Part shown: in pieces, positions 34,941-43,624 of the stretch
How positions within the stretch are numbered: the stretch's first letter is position 1
How the letters are laid out: each line of letters starts with the position of its first letter
Assembly: GCF_004684095.1 (NCBI RefSeq)
Contig: NZ_SRII01000005.1
Span: forward strand, 186,001 to 250,000
Direction: 5' to 3'
Source: Hymenobacter sp. UV11
GTDB lineage: Bacteria > Bacteroidota > Bacteroidia > Cytophagales > Hymenobacteraceae
Length of the DNA stretch: 64,000 nucleotides
Position numbers and translations under genes: made by a program
The notes under the pieces: generated by a model
What the model was told of the DNA's origin: nothing
Databases searched by the model: none
Seen by the model: the letters and a program-made list of their open reading frames with translations, nothing else

Positions 34941-36764
34941 ATGAAAAAACTGTTCCCGGCTTTGCTGTTGGGGCTAGCCGGCCGGTCGGGGTTGACGGCC
35001 ACTCCGCCCAACGTGCCTGCCACGCTCGAAATGGTGGGCCTGCGCCTCACGCTTGATGAAGATGCCCGGCAGCTGGTGCAAGCCAAAGTGAACAGTTTGT
35101 GCCGCCACCAAGCCTCATTAGATGCACGCGTAGCTTTGGCCGAGGCAGCCTTTCCGCTTATCGACCAGGTGCTGGCTGAGGAAGGATTACCGGGCGATTT
35201 TCGCTACCTGGCCCTGCAGGAAAGCGCGCTGCAGGGCAATGCCGAGAGTGCCCACGGGGCCGTGGGCTACTGGCAGCTCAAACGCGAAACAGCCCTGAGC
35301 CTGGGCCTGACCGTGAACGGCAGCATCGACGAGCGCCGCCACCTCACGGCCAGCACCCGCGCCGCCGCCCGCTACCTCAACCGCAACAACGCGACTTTGC
35401 ACAATTGGGCCAACGCCCTGCTGAGCTACAACACCGGCCTGGGCGGCGTGCGCCCCTACATCCAGGCTGCCGACGCCGATGCCCATGACATGCACTTTAC
35501 GCGCCGCACCAGCCAGTATTTGCTGGATTTTGTGGCCCAGAAGGTCGTGTTTGAGCCGGCCTGCGCCCAGCGCGCCGTGGCCTTCGTGCCGTGGCGCGAA
35601 GTGCCCGCCGCCGCCGGCCAAACCCTGGCGCAGCAAGCCGCCGCGCTGGCCGCCGACCCGGCGGCTGTGGCCCAGCTCAACCCCTGGCTGCTGGCCCGCA
35701 CGGTGCCCGAAGATGGCCACAGCTACACGCTGCTGGTGCCCCTGGCCGGGGCCGCGCCGGTGGCCGCAACCTATACGCCCACGCTGCCAGCAACGGCGCT
35801 CCCTACCCCTACTTATTTGCGCATCAACGGGATAAAAGCTTTGCTGGCCCAGCCCGGTGAAACGCCCGCTGGCCTGGCCCGGCGCGGTGGGGCCAGCCTG
35901 GGCTTCTTTCAAAAAGTAAATGAGCTGGCCACTAACGAGGTGCTGCAGCCCGGCGCACCCTACTTTTTCCAGCGCAAGAAGGAAACGTGCGACGAGGACT
36001 ACCACGTAGTAGCCCCCGGCCAGACGCTGGCCGCCGTGGCGCAGCACTACGGCGTATTGCGCCACGCCCTGCGCCAGTATAACCACCTGGCCGACGATGA
36101 GGCCGTGCAGCCCGGCCTGGTCCTATGGCTCAGCCACGTGCGCCCGCGCAGCGTGGCGGCCGAGTACCAATCGGTGCCTGCCTCCCGGCCCATGGCGGCG
36201 GCCCCGCGCCCCGCGCCGGCCCGCCCTACCCCCCCGCCAGCGGCCGAAGAAGACACTACTGCGGAGGAGCTGGCCAGAATAAACGACTTACCTACTGAAG
36301 TGCCTGGCCCGCCGGTGCAAAGCCTCCCTACGCCCCGGCCCGTGGTGGCCGCGGTAGCCTACCCCTCGCGGCCGGCAGCCGTGCCGCCGGTGCCCATGCG
36401 CCCGGCCCCTACCCCCCCGGCGCGGGTTAGCCCCGACTTTTCGCACCCGTACCTGGTAGCACCCGGCGAAACGCTGTATGCCCTGGCCCGGCGCGTAGGC
36501 GTGCGGCCCGCCGAGCTGGCGGCCTGGAACAACCTGCCACCCACGGCCCCGTTGCGGGCGGGCCAGGCCCTGCACCTGAGCCCGCCTGCCGCCGAGCCAG
36601 TGCTGGCCGATGCGCCCAACGGCTCCTATGTAGTGTCGCGCGGCGATACGTTTTATAGCATCGCGCGCCGCTACAGCTGCACCGTAACGGCCCTATTGGC
36701 TCACAATGACCGCCCCGATATGACGCTGCATGTGGGTGAAACGCTACGCGTGCCGCTGCAATAA
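34941..36764 (+). CDS. LysM-containing membrane-bound lytic murein transglycosylase (MltD-like)
   Basis: 607 residues. Signal peptide; SLT/GH23 domain (about 70-200) with the catalytic Glu94 in 'YLALQESALQGNAESAHGAV' followed by 'GYWQLKRETALSLGL' and 'ALLSYNTGLGGVRPYI'. Then come LysM-type peptidoglycan-binding modules: a degenerate one near 300, one at about 350-400 ('YHVVAPGQTLAAVAQHYGV'), one near 505 ('YLVAPGETLYALARRVGV') and a C-terminal one ('YVVSRGDTFYSIARRYSC'). Long Pro/Ala linkers separate them. It cleaves glycan strands in the periplasm. A strong terminator follows about 100 bp later. Confidence 0.92.
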   Translation: MKKLFPALLLGLAGRSGLTATPPNVPATLEMVGLRLTLDEDARQLVQAKVNSLCRHQASLDARVALAEAAFPLIDQVLAEEGLPGDFRYLALQESALQGNAESAHGAVGYWQLKRETALSLGLTVNGSIDERRHLTASTRAAARYLNRNNATLHNWANALLSYNTGLGGVRPYIQAADADAHDMHFTRRTSQYLLDFVAQKVVFEPACAQRAVAFVPWREVPAAAGQTLAQQAAALAADPAAVAQLNPWLLARTVPEDGHSYTLLVPLAGAAPVAATYTPTLPATALPTPTYLRINGIKALLAQPGETPAGLARRGGASLGFFQKVNELATNEVLQPGAPYFFQRKKETCDEDYHVVAPGQTLAAVAQHYGVLRHALRQYNHLADDEAVQPGLVLWLSHVRPRSVAAEYQSVPASRPMAAAPRPAPARPTPPPAAEEDTTAEELARINDLPTEVPGPPVQSLPTPRPVVAAVAYPSRPAAVPPVPMRPAPTPPARVSPDFSHPYLVAPGETLYALARRVGVRPAELAAWNNLPPTAPLRAGQALHLSPPAAEPVLADAPNGSYVVSRGDTFYSIARRYSCTVTALLAHNDRPDMTLHVGETLRVPLQ

Positions 36765-36865
36765 GCGGGTTGCGAGCAGAAGGTCATTCCAGGCTTGCTA
36801 AGGAATGACTTTCTTTTTACAGGGCACTTCGTGAGTAATATACGAACTATCCTATAATACAAAAA

Positions 36866-36908
36866 CAAGCGGGCCGCCGACGCTAGCTAGCGTCGGCGGC
36901 CCTCTTGT
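36866..36908. terminator. Bidirectional terminator after the lytic transglycosylase gene
   Basis: A perfect 32-bp palindrome (36871-36902, half-site GGGCCGCCGACGCTAG) flanked by AACAAG and CTTGTT, between convergent genes. Confidence 0.85.
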
Positions 36909-36931
36909 TTAGTTGCTTGCTACCCCCTCTT

Positions 36932-38410
36932 TTAGAGCTTGTTGAGGGCCACGGCGCGGTAGGCAGCGGCCCGGCCAATGGCGGCCTTCAGGTCATCCTG
37001 CAAGGGGCGGCTGCTAATGTTGCGCGGGTGCAGGTCGAGCAGCGTACCATCTTCGGCCAGCAGCACGGCGGCGGGCAGCCGGTCGATGCCATAGGCTTGG
37101 CGAGCTTCGGCCTGGTGGCTGGCGGGCAGGTAGGCCTGCACGCCCGTGAGCGCGGGGCTTGCGCCGGCCACGGTCTGCTGCCAGGTGGAGAGGTTTTCGT
37201 CCAGCGCTACCATCAGCACGGTTACGGGCTTGTTGGCTAAAGCAGCAGTTAATTCTTTCAGGTAGGGAATCTCACGCTGGCCAGCGGGGTAGCGGCTGTC
37301 CCAAAACATCATATACACCAGCTTACCCCGGAGGCTGGCCAGCGTCAGGGGCTGGCCGTTGGCTAGGCGTAGCGGCAGTTCGGGCGCCGGGCTGCCAATG
37401 GCAAACGACTGGTGGTCGGCCAGGTCGGTACGCAATAGGGCTATCCAGTTGGCGGGAGCGTTAGCAGTGGCGGCGTAGGTAGCCAGCAAAGCCTGAGCGT
37501 GGGCCACGTGGCCCTGCCGGATAGTTTCGAGCACAATGCGCCCCAGCACTACGGGCCGGGCTTCGGCGTGCAGCAGACTGTCGGCCAGGTGGTAGCAGGT
37601 CGGAAAATATGCGGGGCTGGTGGGCTGCTGGCCACTAGCACGGGCCTGGTAGTGCACGTAGTCGAGCAAAAAATCCTGGTAGTGCGGGCTCGTAACGGCT
37701 ACTTCATTGCCGGGCAGCAAACCGGGTTCCGTCAAAAAGCTATAGTACTCCGGCGATAGCTGGAGGCGGGGCTGGCCAGCTACCGTTTGCTCGCGCAGGT
37801 CGGCGTAGGTGAGACGGTCTTCGGCGTAAGTGTAAGCAATATCGGCCTCAGCGTAGGCCCGAAAGGTGGGCGTCAGGTTGCCGCGGCGGTCGGCTTGCTT
37901 GAGCAACGCGTGCTCGCGGTCGCGCCGATAGTCCAGAAAAGTGAGGAAGCCTCTCTCCAGCAGCTTAATGTTCTCGGGCAGAATCTGGTAGTCGTCGTTG
38001 TTAACAAACCGGCGGCTGTATTCCTGCAAGTAGTTGTTGGCGGCGGCGGCGGGGCGGTGGGCCGCACCATCGCCCGAGTCGAACTTGGCCGTGGCAACCA
38101 AGTCGGGGGCATCGCCGTGCAGGTCGAGCACATCGCCGGGCTCCAGGAAAACGGTCAGCTCCTCATCGCCGTAGCTTAGCTGCGCCAGCGTGGGCTGGGT
38201 AACGGGCACCGTCAGGTCAAACTCACCTTCGGGCGTTACGTGCACGGCACGTTGCTGCTCATGCGTGGCAAGGGGCTGCCCCCACCACCTTACCAGCAGC
38301 TTTTCGGTACCCGTATTTACTAAGTGACCATGCAGCTTGGCAGTAGTCTGCGCAGTTGCTGGTCCGGCCAAGAGAATAAGACCTGTAAGCCAGAGAGGTA
38401 GTACTTTCAT
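36932..38410 (-). CDS. Thioredoxin-fold (TlpA-like) secreted protein lacking the CXXC site
   Basis: 492 residues with a signal peptide (LWLTGLILLAGPATAQ). A long alpha/beta N-terminal region (about 22-330) is followed by a TlpA/AhpC-type thioredoxin fold ('FAIGSPAPELPLRLANGQPL', 'LRGKLVYMMFW', then 'EIPYLKELTAALA', and cis-Pro in 'DRLPAAVLL'). Where resA/TlpA proteins have WCGPC, this one reads DSRYPAGQ (Tyr374 and Gly377 in the two Cys positions), so it cannot do dithiol chemistry. It may be a binding or structural protein. The neighbours give no clue. Confidence 0.85.
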   Translation of the reverse strand: MKVLPLWLTGLILLAGPATAQTTAKLHGHLVNTGTEKLLVRWWGQPLATHEQQRAVHVTPEGEFDLTVPVTQPTLAQLSYGDEELTVFLEPGDVLDLHGDAPDLVATAKFDSGDGAAHRPAAAANNYLQEYSRRFVNNDDYQILPENIKLLERGFLTFLDYRRDREHALLKQADRRGNLTPTFRAYAEADIAYTYAEDRLTYADLREQTVAGQPRLQLSPEYYSFLTEPGLLPGNEVAVTSPHYQDFLLDYVHYQARASGQQPTSPAYFPTCYHLADSLLHAEARPVVLGRIVLETIRQGHVAHAQALLATYAATANAPANWIALLRTDLADHQSFAIGSPAPELPLRLANGQPLTLASLRGKLVYMMFWDSRYPAGQREIPYLKELTAALANKPVTVLMVALDENLSTWQQTVAGASPALTGVQAYLPASHQAEARQAYGIDRLPAAVLLAEDGTLLDLHPRNISSRPLQDDLKAAIGRAAAYRAVALNKL

Positions 38411-38558
38411 TCAGAAGGGTTAAGGGAAAGGGCAACCTGGCGGCGAAGTTACTAACTGCCGCTCTAGGATACGTCATTTCGGCCCCAGCCGTTCCAAAAC
38501 CGTAGGCATTTCCAAATTTCTTGCCAGCTTTGCGGCCCCAATCCTTTATTTCGACCCG

Positions 38559-39374
38559 ATGTCGCAGCACAAAGAAGTCAAACTCGTTACTACCCACCAG
38601 ATGCTGGCCATGAAGCAGCGGGGCGAGAAAATCTCCATGCTCACCGCCTACGACTTCTCGATGGCACAGATTCTGGATGGCGCCGGGGTCGATGTGCTGC
38701 TCGTGGGCGACTCGGCCTCCAACGTGATGGCGGGCCACGAGACTACCCTACCCATCACGCTCGACCAGATGATATACCACGCCCAGAGCGTGGTGCGGGC
38801 CGTGAAGCGGGCCTTTGTGGTGGTCGACATGCCCTTTGGCTCTTACCAGGGCAACAGCAGCGAGGCGCTGCGCTCGGCCATCCGCATTATGAAAGAGAGC
38901 GGTGGCCACGGCGTAAAGCTGGAAGGCGGCGCCGAGATTAAAGACAGCATCGTGCGCATTCTCACGGCTGGCATTCCGGTGATGGGCCACCTGGGCCTTA
39001 CCCCCCAAAGTATCTATAAGTTTGGCACGTACAACGTGCGAGCCAAGGAGGAAGCCGAGGCGCAGAAGCTAATTGAAGATGCCCACCTGCTGCAGGAGAT
39101 TGGCTGCTTTGGGCTGGTGCTGGAGAAAATACCCGCCACGCTGGCCAAGCGTGTGGCCGAGGAGCTGACCATTCCGGTCATCGGCATCGGGGCCGGGCCC
39201 GACGTAGACGGCCAGGTGCTGGTGGTACACGACGTGCTGGGCATCACCAAGGAGTTTAAGCCGCGCTTCCTGCGCCGCTACGCCGAGCTGCACGATATCA
39301 TGACGGAGGCCATTCAGCACTACGTGGCCGACGTGAAGAGCCGAGATTTTCCCAGCAAGGAAGAAGGCTATTAA
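38559..39374 (+). CDS. panB: 3-methyl-2-oxobutanoate hydroxymethyltransferase
   Basis: 271-residue PanB, the first step towards pantothenate: transfer of a C1 unit from methylene-THF to 2-oxoisovalerate. Family blocks are '[20 protein letters not shown]', '[20 protein letters not shown]', '[10 protein letters not shown]', '[16 protein letters not shown]' and '[19 protein letters not shown]'. Mg-binding Asp and the catalytic Glu lie in these. It connects with the CoA genes at 9.6-10.9 kb by pathway only. Monocistronic here, as far as I can see. Confidence 0.96.
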   Translation: MSQHKEVKLVTTHQMLAMKQRGEKISMLTAYDFSMAQILDGAGVDVLLVGDSASNVMAGHETTLPITLDQMIYHAQSVVRAVKRAFVVVDMPFGSYQGNSSEALRSAIRIMKESGGHGVKLEGGAEIKDSIVRILTAGIPVMGHLGLTPQSIYKFGTYNVRAKEEAEAQKLIEDAHLLQEIGCFGLVLEKIPATLAKRVAEELTIPVIGIGAGPDVDGQVLVVHDVLGITKEFKPRFLRRYAELHDIMTEAIQHYVADVKSRDFPSKEEGY

Positions 39375-39563
39375 TTGCTAGCCAGCTAATTAACGCAAAT
39401 TACCTTTCCTACCCCCCTGCTCGCCGGCCAGGTGCTTTGGGCGCGCGGCCTTACCTTCGCCGACAGCCAGCTAAATCGTTCGGGTACTGCCACCGGCGCT
39501 GAACGCGCCCGCCTTGGCGCGGGCCAGGCTGCTACTTGCTTTTTGGTGATTAGAATTACTTTT

Positions 39564-39588
39564 TCCGCAGCGTGCGCTGCGGGTCTTT
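39564..39588 (+). terminator. Hairpin upstream of the pseudouridine synthase gene
   Basis: Perfect stem CCGCAGCG-TG-CGCTGCGG followed by GTCTTTT, within the 220-bp gap after panB. It may end transcription from panB or act in the leader of the next gene. The rest of the gap (39375-39563) shows no gene that I trust. Confidence 0.5.
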
Positions 39589-39594
39589 TGCTGC

Positions 39595-40305
39595 GTGAAT
39601 CGTCCGAACCTGTGGGCCGAAGGCCAGGAAATTATTTTTGAAGACAATCACCTGCTGGTGATTAATAAGCCCGCTGGCATCCTGGTGCAGGGCGACGAAA
39701 CCGGTGACGAGCCGCTTTCCAAAAAAGCCGAGGAGTACCTGAAATTCAAGTACAAAAAGCCGGGCGCGGCCTTCGTGGGCGTGTGCCACCGCATCGACCG
39801 GCCGGTGTCGGGCATTGTGGTGCTGGCCAAAACGAGCAAGGCCCTAAGCCGCCTGAACGAGATGTTTCGGGATGGCCAGATGAAGAAGACCTACTGGGCG
39901 CTTACGGGCAAGCCGCCGGTGCCCGAGCAGGGCAAGCTGGTGCACTGGCTGGTGAAAGACCCCATGCGCAACGTGACGAAGGCCTACTCCGATAAGCACG
40001 GCCAGGGCCAGCGCTCCGAGCTGAGCTACGAGCTGCTGGGCCCGGCGGCCAACCGCTACCTGCTGCAGGTGAACCCCGTAACGGGCCGGCCGCACCAGAT
40101 TCGGGTGCAGCTGGCTACCGGCCTGCACACGCCCATTGTGGGCGACGTAAAGTACGGTTTCCTCAACCCGCTGCCCGACGTGAGCATTGCCCTGCACGCC
40201 CGCCAGCTGGAGCTGCAGCACCCCGTCACGAAAGAAGCGCTGAAACTAGTGGCGCCCCTCCCCGATGCCCAGCACTGGGACGCGGCACGGGCGTTCAGCA
40301 AGTGA
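39595..40305 (+). CDS. RluA-family RNA pseudouridine synthase
   Basis: 236 residues. The catalytic motif HRIDRPVSG has its Asp at residue 68, and 'VNPVTGRPHQIRVQLA' is the second family block. 'IIFEDNHLLVINKPAGILVQ' opens the fold. There is no S4 domain. It isomerises uridines in rRNA or tRNA; the target cannot be told. It begins at a GTG (39595); the upstream frame differs, so no ATG alternative exists nearby before the conserved region. Confidence 0.92.
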   Translation: MNRPNLWAEGQEIIFEDNHLLVINKPAGILVQGDETGDEPLSKKAEEYLKFKYKKPGAAFVGVCHRIDRPVSGIVVLAKTSKALSRLNEMFRDGQMKKTYWALTGKPPVPEQGKLVHWLVKDPMRNVTKAYSDKHGQGQRSELSYELLGPAANRYLLQVNPVTGRPHQIRVQLATGLHTPIVGDVKYGFLNPLPDVSIALHARQLELQHPVTKEALKLVAPLPDAQHWDAARAFSK

Positions 40306-40353
40306 GTAAATGAGTAGCTGAGTAAGTGAATACCTTACTCAGCTACTCATTCA
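40304..40353. terminator. Inverted repeat at the end of the pseudouridine synthase gene
   Basis: Left arm GAGTAAATGAGTAGCTGAGTAAG (in pieces, 40304-40326) and right arm 40334-40353 (CTTACTCAGCTACTCATTCA) pair well. It overlaps the stop codon and can act as a terminator hairpin, although there is no U-run. Confidence 0.6.
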
Positions 40354-40496
40354 CCACCGGTGTAACATTATGGCATTGTGCAACTCTGGGGCAATTTTGG
40401 CTAAACAACGGCCGTAATTTTGTCTTAACGGTGAACTATGCCCCACAGGAATAACTTGTGCGGGCAGCGCAATCCTCACGCTTATTTCATTTCTGA

Positions 40497-41270
40497 ATGG
40501 CCATCCTGGTTTTCTTCGTTGCGCACTACTACCTGTCGCTCTTCACGCAGACATTTTACCTGCACCGCTACGCGGCGCACAAGATGTTTACAATGAACAA
40601 GTTCTGGGAGAAATTTTTCTTCCTGTTCACCTACATCTGCCAGGGTAGCAGCTTTTTGTCGCCGCGCGCCTATGCGCTGCTGCACCGCATGCACCACGCC
40701 TACTCCGACACGGAGCTGGACCCGCACTCGCCGCACTTCTCGAACAATGCGTTCGACATGATGTGGAAGACCAAGAATATATACAACGATGTGGTGAACG
40801 ACCGCCACGAGTTGGCTACCCGCTTTGAGGGCGACATTCCGGAGTGGAAAGCCTTGGAGACTTTTGGCGGCACCGTGTACTCGCGCCTGGGCTGGGGCAC
40901 GGCCTACGTGCTGTTCTACATCGGCTTTGCTACCGCCTGGTGGCAGTATTTGCTCCTACCCATCCATTTCCTGATGGGCCCGATTCACGGCGCTATCGTG
41001 AACTGGGGCGGCCACAAATACGGCTACCAGAACTTCGACAACCACGACAAGAGCAAGAACACGCTGGCCCTGGACTTTCTGGCATTCGGCGAGCTGTTTC
41101 AGAATAATCACCACAAGCTGCCCATGCGCGTCAACTTCGGCGTGAAGTGGTGGGAGTTTGACCCGACCTACGTGGCCATCTGGACGCTGGATAAGGCCCG
41201 CATTATCAAGATTAAGCGCAAAAACGTGCAGCCCAAGCAGCGCAGCAAAAAGCTGGCACAAGCAGCTTAA
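40497..41270 (+). CDS. Acyl-CoA/acyl-lipid desaturase (stearoyl-type)
   Basis: 257-residue membrane di-iron enzyme. All three histidine boxes are visible: HRYAAH (23-28), HRMHH (63-67) and NNHH (203-206), plus His164 and His173 between. Four hydrophobic stretches fit the membrane topology. It introduces a cis double bond into fatty acyl chains and helps keep membranes fluid. The C-terminus is strongly basic. It is convergent with the Hint-protein gene across a perfect palindromic terminator. Confidence 0.93.
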   Translation: MAILVFFVAHYYLSLFTQTFYLHRYAAHKMFTMNKFWEKFFFLFTYICQGSSFLSPRAYALLHRMHHAYSDTELDPHSPHFSNNAFDMMWKTKNIYNDVVNDRHELATRFEGDIPEWKALETFGGTVYSRLGWGTAYVLFYIGFATAWWQYLLLPIHFLMGPIHGAIVNWGGHKYGYQNFDNHDKSKNTLALDFLAFGELFQNNHHKLPMRVNFGVKWWEFDPTYVAIWTLDKARIIKIKRKNVQPKQRSKKLAQAA

Positions 41271-41278
41271 ACCGACCG

Positions 41279-41340
41279 ATTACGACGCAAAAAGAAAGGG
41301 TATCCTCGGCCGAGGATACCCTTTCTTTTTGCGTCGTAAT
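41279..41340. terminator. 62-bp perfect palindrome, bidirectional terminator
   Basis: Bases 41279-41309 are the exact reverse complement of 41310-41340, with no spacer (centre CCTCGGCCGAGG). It contains A and T runs in the stem, so it can terminate transcription from both convergent genes. Confidence 0.9.
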
Positions 41341-41347
41341 TGGTAAG

Positions 41348-42340
41348 CTACTTCTGGAGCACTACCACCCCATTCAGCAGAAATGGGTTGCCTTGCTCCG
41401 TCACCACGTTGTACACAGCCTGCTCACCACCCGCGTAGGCGCGGGTGCGCAGCACAGTGTATGCTTCGTAGGCTTGCGTGTGCGGGTTGAGGCACAGCAG
41501 CTGCTCGCCTACCCCCACTTCGCCGGCCGGCCGGGGGCCGGTGGCAGTATGCATGGGGTGGTTGGGCGTGGCTTCCAGCACCTGGCTGATGAGGTGGGCG
41601 TGGGTGGCGGCCGGGCCTGCTTGCTCGCGCACCGCCACTACATCGAGCCGCGTGAGGGCGTAGTTCTGGGCGGCGTGTACCACCAGCTCCTGCACGGTGG
41701 CCGTGGCGGGCAGTTGGGTCGCCAGGTCGAGGGTAGTGAGCTGGTCGCCAGGCCGAATGTCGCGCAGCTGCTTGTGGCCGCCCGCGGCCAGCGCCACCAG
41801 CTGGTAACCCGGAAAGCAGATATCGCTGCCGTAGGTGCCGGCTTCGGCGTGCAGGTCTTTGCCCTGGTTCAGGTTCTTGAACTGCTGGAAGCTCATCTCT
41901 TTAGAGAGCACGTAGGACAGCTTCAGCACGAAGTTTTTCTCCTCCTTGTCGATGGCGTGAATGTCCTCGAAGTACTTTTCCCACACTTTGCCATCGGCCG
42001 TGAAGTCGGGCAGCAGGGCCTGGTAGCGCTTGCCTTTCTCGGTGGTGTAGAAAATCATGGTGCCGATTTCCTGCATCCCGGTCTTGGCCACCAGCTTGTA
42101 GAGGTCGATGCGCTTTTTCAGGCCATCGTCGCCGGTGATGAAGTAGGGCTTGCGGGCCTCGTAGCGGTCGAGAATGTAGGCGTTGTCAAACTTGACGTAG
42201 CTCTCTGTGTCCAGGTCCTTGATTTGAAAGCCTTTGGCTTTCTGGTATTCGTCGAGGGTAAGCGGGCGCGGGTTGGTTTGAGCCAGCGCGCCGCCGCTGC
42301 CCAGCAGGAATAGGCCTGCGGTAAGCAGTGAATTTCGCAT
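41348..42340 (-). CDS. Secreted protein with C-terminal Hint (Hedgehog/intein) domain
   Basis: 330 residues. Signal peptide (about 1-21). An N-terminal region (22-170) of unknown family follows. From Cys175 a Hint domain is recognisable: 'CFPGYQLVALAAGGHKQLRD' then 'IRPGDQLTTLD' (block A), 'EATPNHPMHT' with Thr258-x2-His261 (block B), and 'YNVVTEQGNPFLLNGVVVLQ' at the end (block F/G). The normal C-terminal His-Asn is absent, so N-S shift and cleavage at Cys175 look possible but Asn cyclisation and splicing do not. It is the last of three minus-strand genes encoding exported proteins. Processing is inferred, not shown. Confidence 0.82.
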   Translation of the reverse strand: MRNSLLTAGLFLLGSGGALAQTNPRPLTLDEYQKAKGFQIKDLDTESYVKFDNAYILDRYEARKPYFITGDDGLKKRIDLYKLVAKTGMQEIGTMIFYTTEKGKRYQALLPDFTADGKVWEKYFEDIHAIDKEEKNFVLKLSYVLSKEMSFQQFKNLNQGKDLHAEAGTYGSDICFPGYQLVALAAGGHKQLRDIRPGDQLTTLDLATQLPATATVQELVVHAAQNYALTRLDVVAVREQAGPAATHAHLISQVLEATPNHPMHTATGPRPAGEVGVGEQLLCLNPHTQAYEAYTVLRTRAYAGGEQAVYNVVTEQGNPFLLNGVVVLQK

Positions 42341-42393
42341 TGGGTGATTGTTGATTGCTACGTGTTGATTGTTAGAATTTTATCATCATCCAC

Positions 42394-43566
42394 CTACGAC
42401 ACCTGCGTAAAGGCCTCGGCAAAGGCCTGCATCTCATCCATGCGCCCGATGCTGACGCGGCACCAGTGCTGGTTATTGAACTCCCAGTTGCGAATACTTA
42501 CGCCGCGCTTACCCATTTCTTCCACGAAGCGCTTGCCGTCCATTTTGATAGGAAACATCACGAAGTTGGTCACCGACGGAATGGGCTCGTAGCCCTCGCG
42601 CTTGAGCGTATCGTAGAGAAACTGCTTGGAAGCCAGTGTTTTCTTGAGCGCATCCTGCATAAAAGCCTGGTCTTGGTAGCTCACCACCGCCGCCCGAATG
42701 GCCGGGGCCGAAATGCTCATCGGCCCCTGCGCGTACTGGCTCAGCGTCTTTATCATGGCCGGCTGGGCCACGAGGTAGCCCACGCGCAGCCCCGCGAAGC
42801 CGTACAGCTTGGAAAAGGTGCGGGCGACCATTACGTTCTGGCCCTGCTTCACGGCCGCGATGAGAGTAGTGCCGCGCGGGTCGGGCAGGTAGTCGATGTA
42901 AGCCTCGTCGATAAAGACGGGCGTTTTCTGGGAAACCCGCGCCGTAAATGCCTTCAGCTTGGCCGTATCGAGCACGGTGCCGGTTGGGTTGTTGGGGTTG
43001 CAGAGGTACACCAGCGCCGTGCGGCTGTCAATTTTCTTCTCCATCGCCTCCAGGTCCAGCTTGTAGTCGGCGGTCAGCGGCACAGCCACGATGGGCGCCT
43101 TGAACTTCTCTGCCTTGCGGGGCAGGTCAGCGTACGACGGGTCGCCGGTGATAATGGCGCCCTGCTGCCCAAAGTGCATGGCCGCCGCCAGCAGCAGCGG
43201 GCTAGAGCCCGCATCAAGCATGATGTGCTCGGGCGTAAGCCCCTCATAATCGGCGATTTTCTGAATCAGGTCCCTGGCCTGCATCGGGTACTGGTAGCAG
43301 CTCGCCATCGACTCCGTAATGGCCTGCTTGGCCTTGTCGGAGGGCCCGAACGGGTTCTCGTTGGCCGAGAGCCGGGCGCGCAGCTGCACCGGCGCGGCGC
43401 GTAGTACCTCCTCATCGGTCAGGCCGTTGGCCAGGGGTAGGGGCGCGGCGGGGGCCGGCGGGCGCGGGGCGGCCAGGGCGGGCAGGCTGGTGGGCAGCAG
43501 CGATACACTGCCGGCCAGCAACGCACCCGATTTCAGCCAGTTGCGGCGGTTCATCAGAGTTTTCAT
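42394..43566 (-). CDS. Exported PLP-dependent aminotransferase, HisC-like, with Tat-type signal
   Basis: 390 residues. The N-terminus 'MNRRNWLKSGALLAGSVSLL' looks like a twin-arginine signal, followed by a Pro/Ala linker. From about residue 60 it is a class I/II aminotransferase related to histidinol-phosphate aminotransferase ('RLSANENPFGPS', 'YLCNPNNPTGTVLD', and the PLP lysine in 'RTFSKLYGFAGLRVGYL'). No his genes are near and the enzyme appears to be exported already folded, so the HisC role is unlikely. It lies 58 bp after the amine oxidase gene and 53 bp before the Hint gene. Confidence 0.87.
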   Translation of the reverse strand: MKTLMNRRNWLKSGALLAGSVSLLPTSLPALAAPRPPAPAAPLPLANGLTDEEVLRAAPVQLRARLSANENPFGPSDKAKQAITESMASCYQYPMQARDLIQKIADYEGLTPEHIMLDAGSSPLLLAAAMHFGQQGAIITGDPSYADLPRKAEKFKAPIVAVPLTADYKLDLEAMEKKIDSRTALVYLCNPNNPTGTVLDTAKLKAFTARVSQKTPVFIDEAYIDYLPDPRGTTLIAAVKQGQNVMVARTFSKLYGFAGLRVGYLVAQPAMIKTLSQYAQGPMSISAPAIRAAVVSYQDQAFMQDALKKTLASKQFLYDTLKREGYEPIPSVTNFVMFPIKMDGKRFVEEMGKRGVSIRNWEFNNQHWCRVSIGRMDEMQAFAEAFTQVS

Positions 43567-43624
43567 GAGGGGTAGGGATTATTGATTAAAGGTTACTCAT
43601 TGTTTGATTGCTCACTGTTCGTTG

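Noticed and set aside
39432..39641. 69-codon ORF before the pseudouridine synthase gene
   Set aside because: No family features and it overlaps the conserved start of the synthase in another frame.
42394..43566. Assignment as hisC for histidine synthesis
   Set aside because: The protein has a Tat-type export signal and lies among exported proteins with no his genes nearby.
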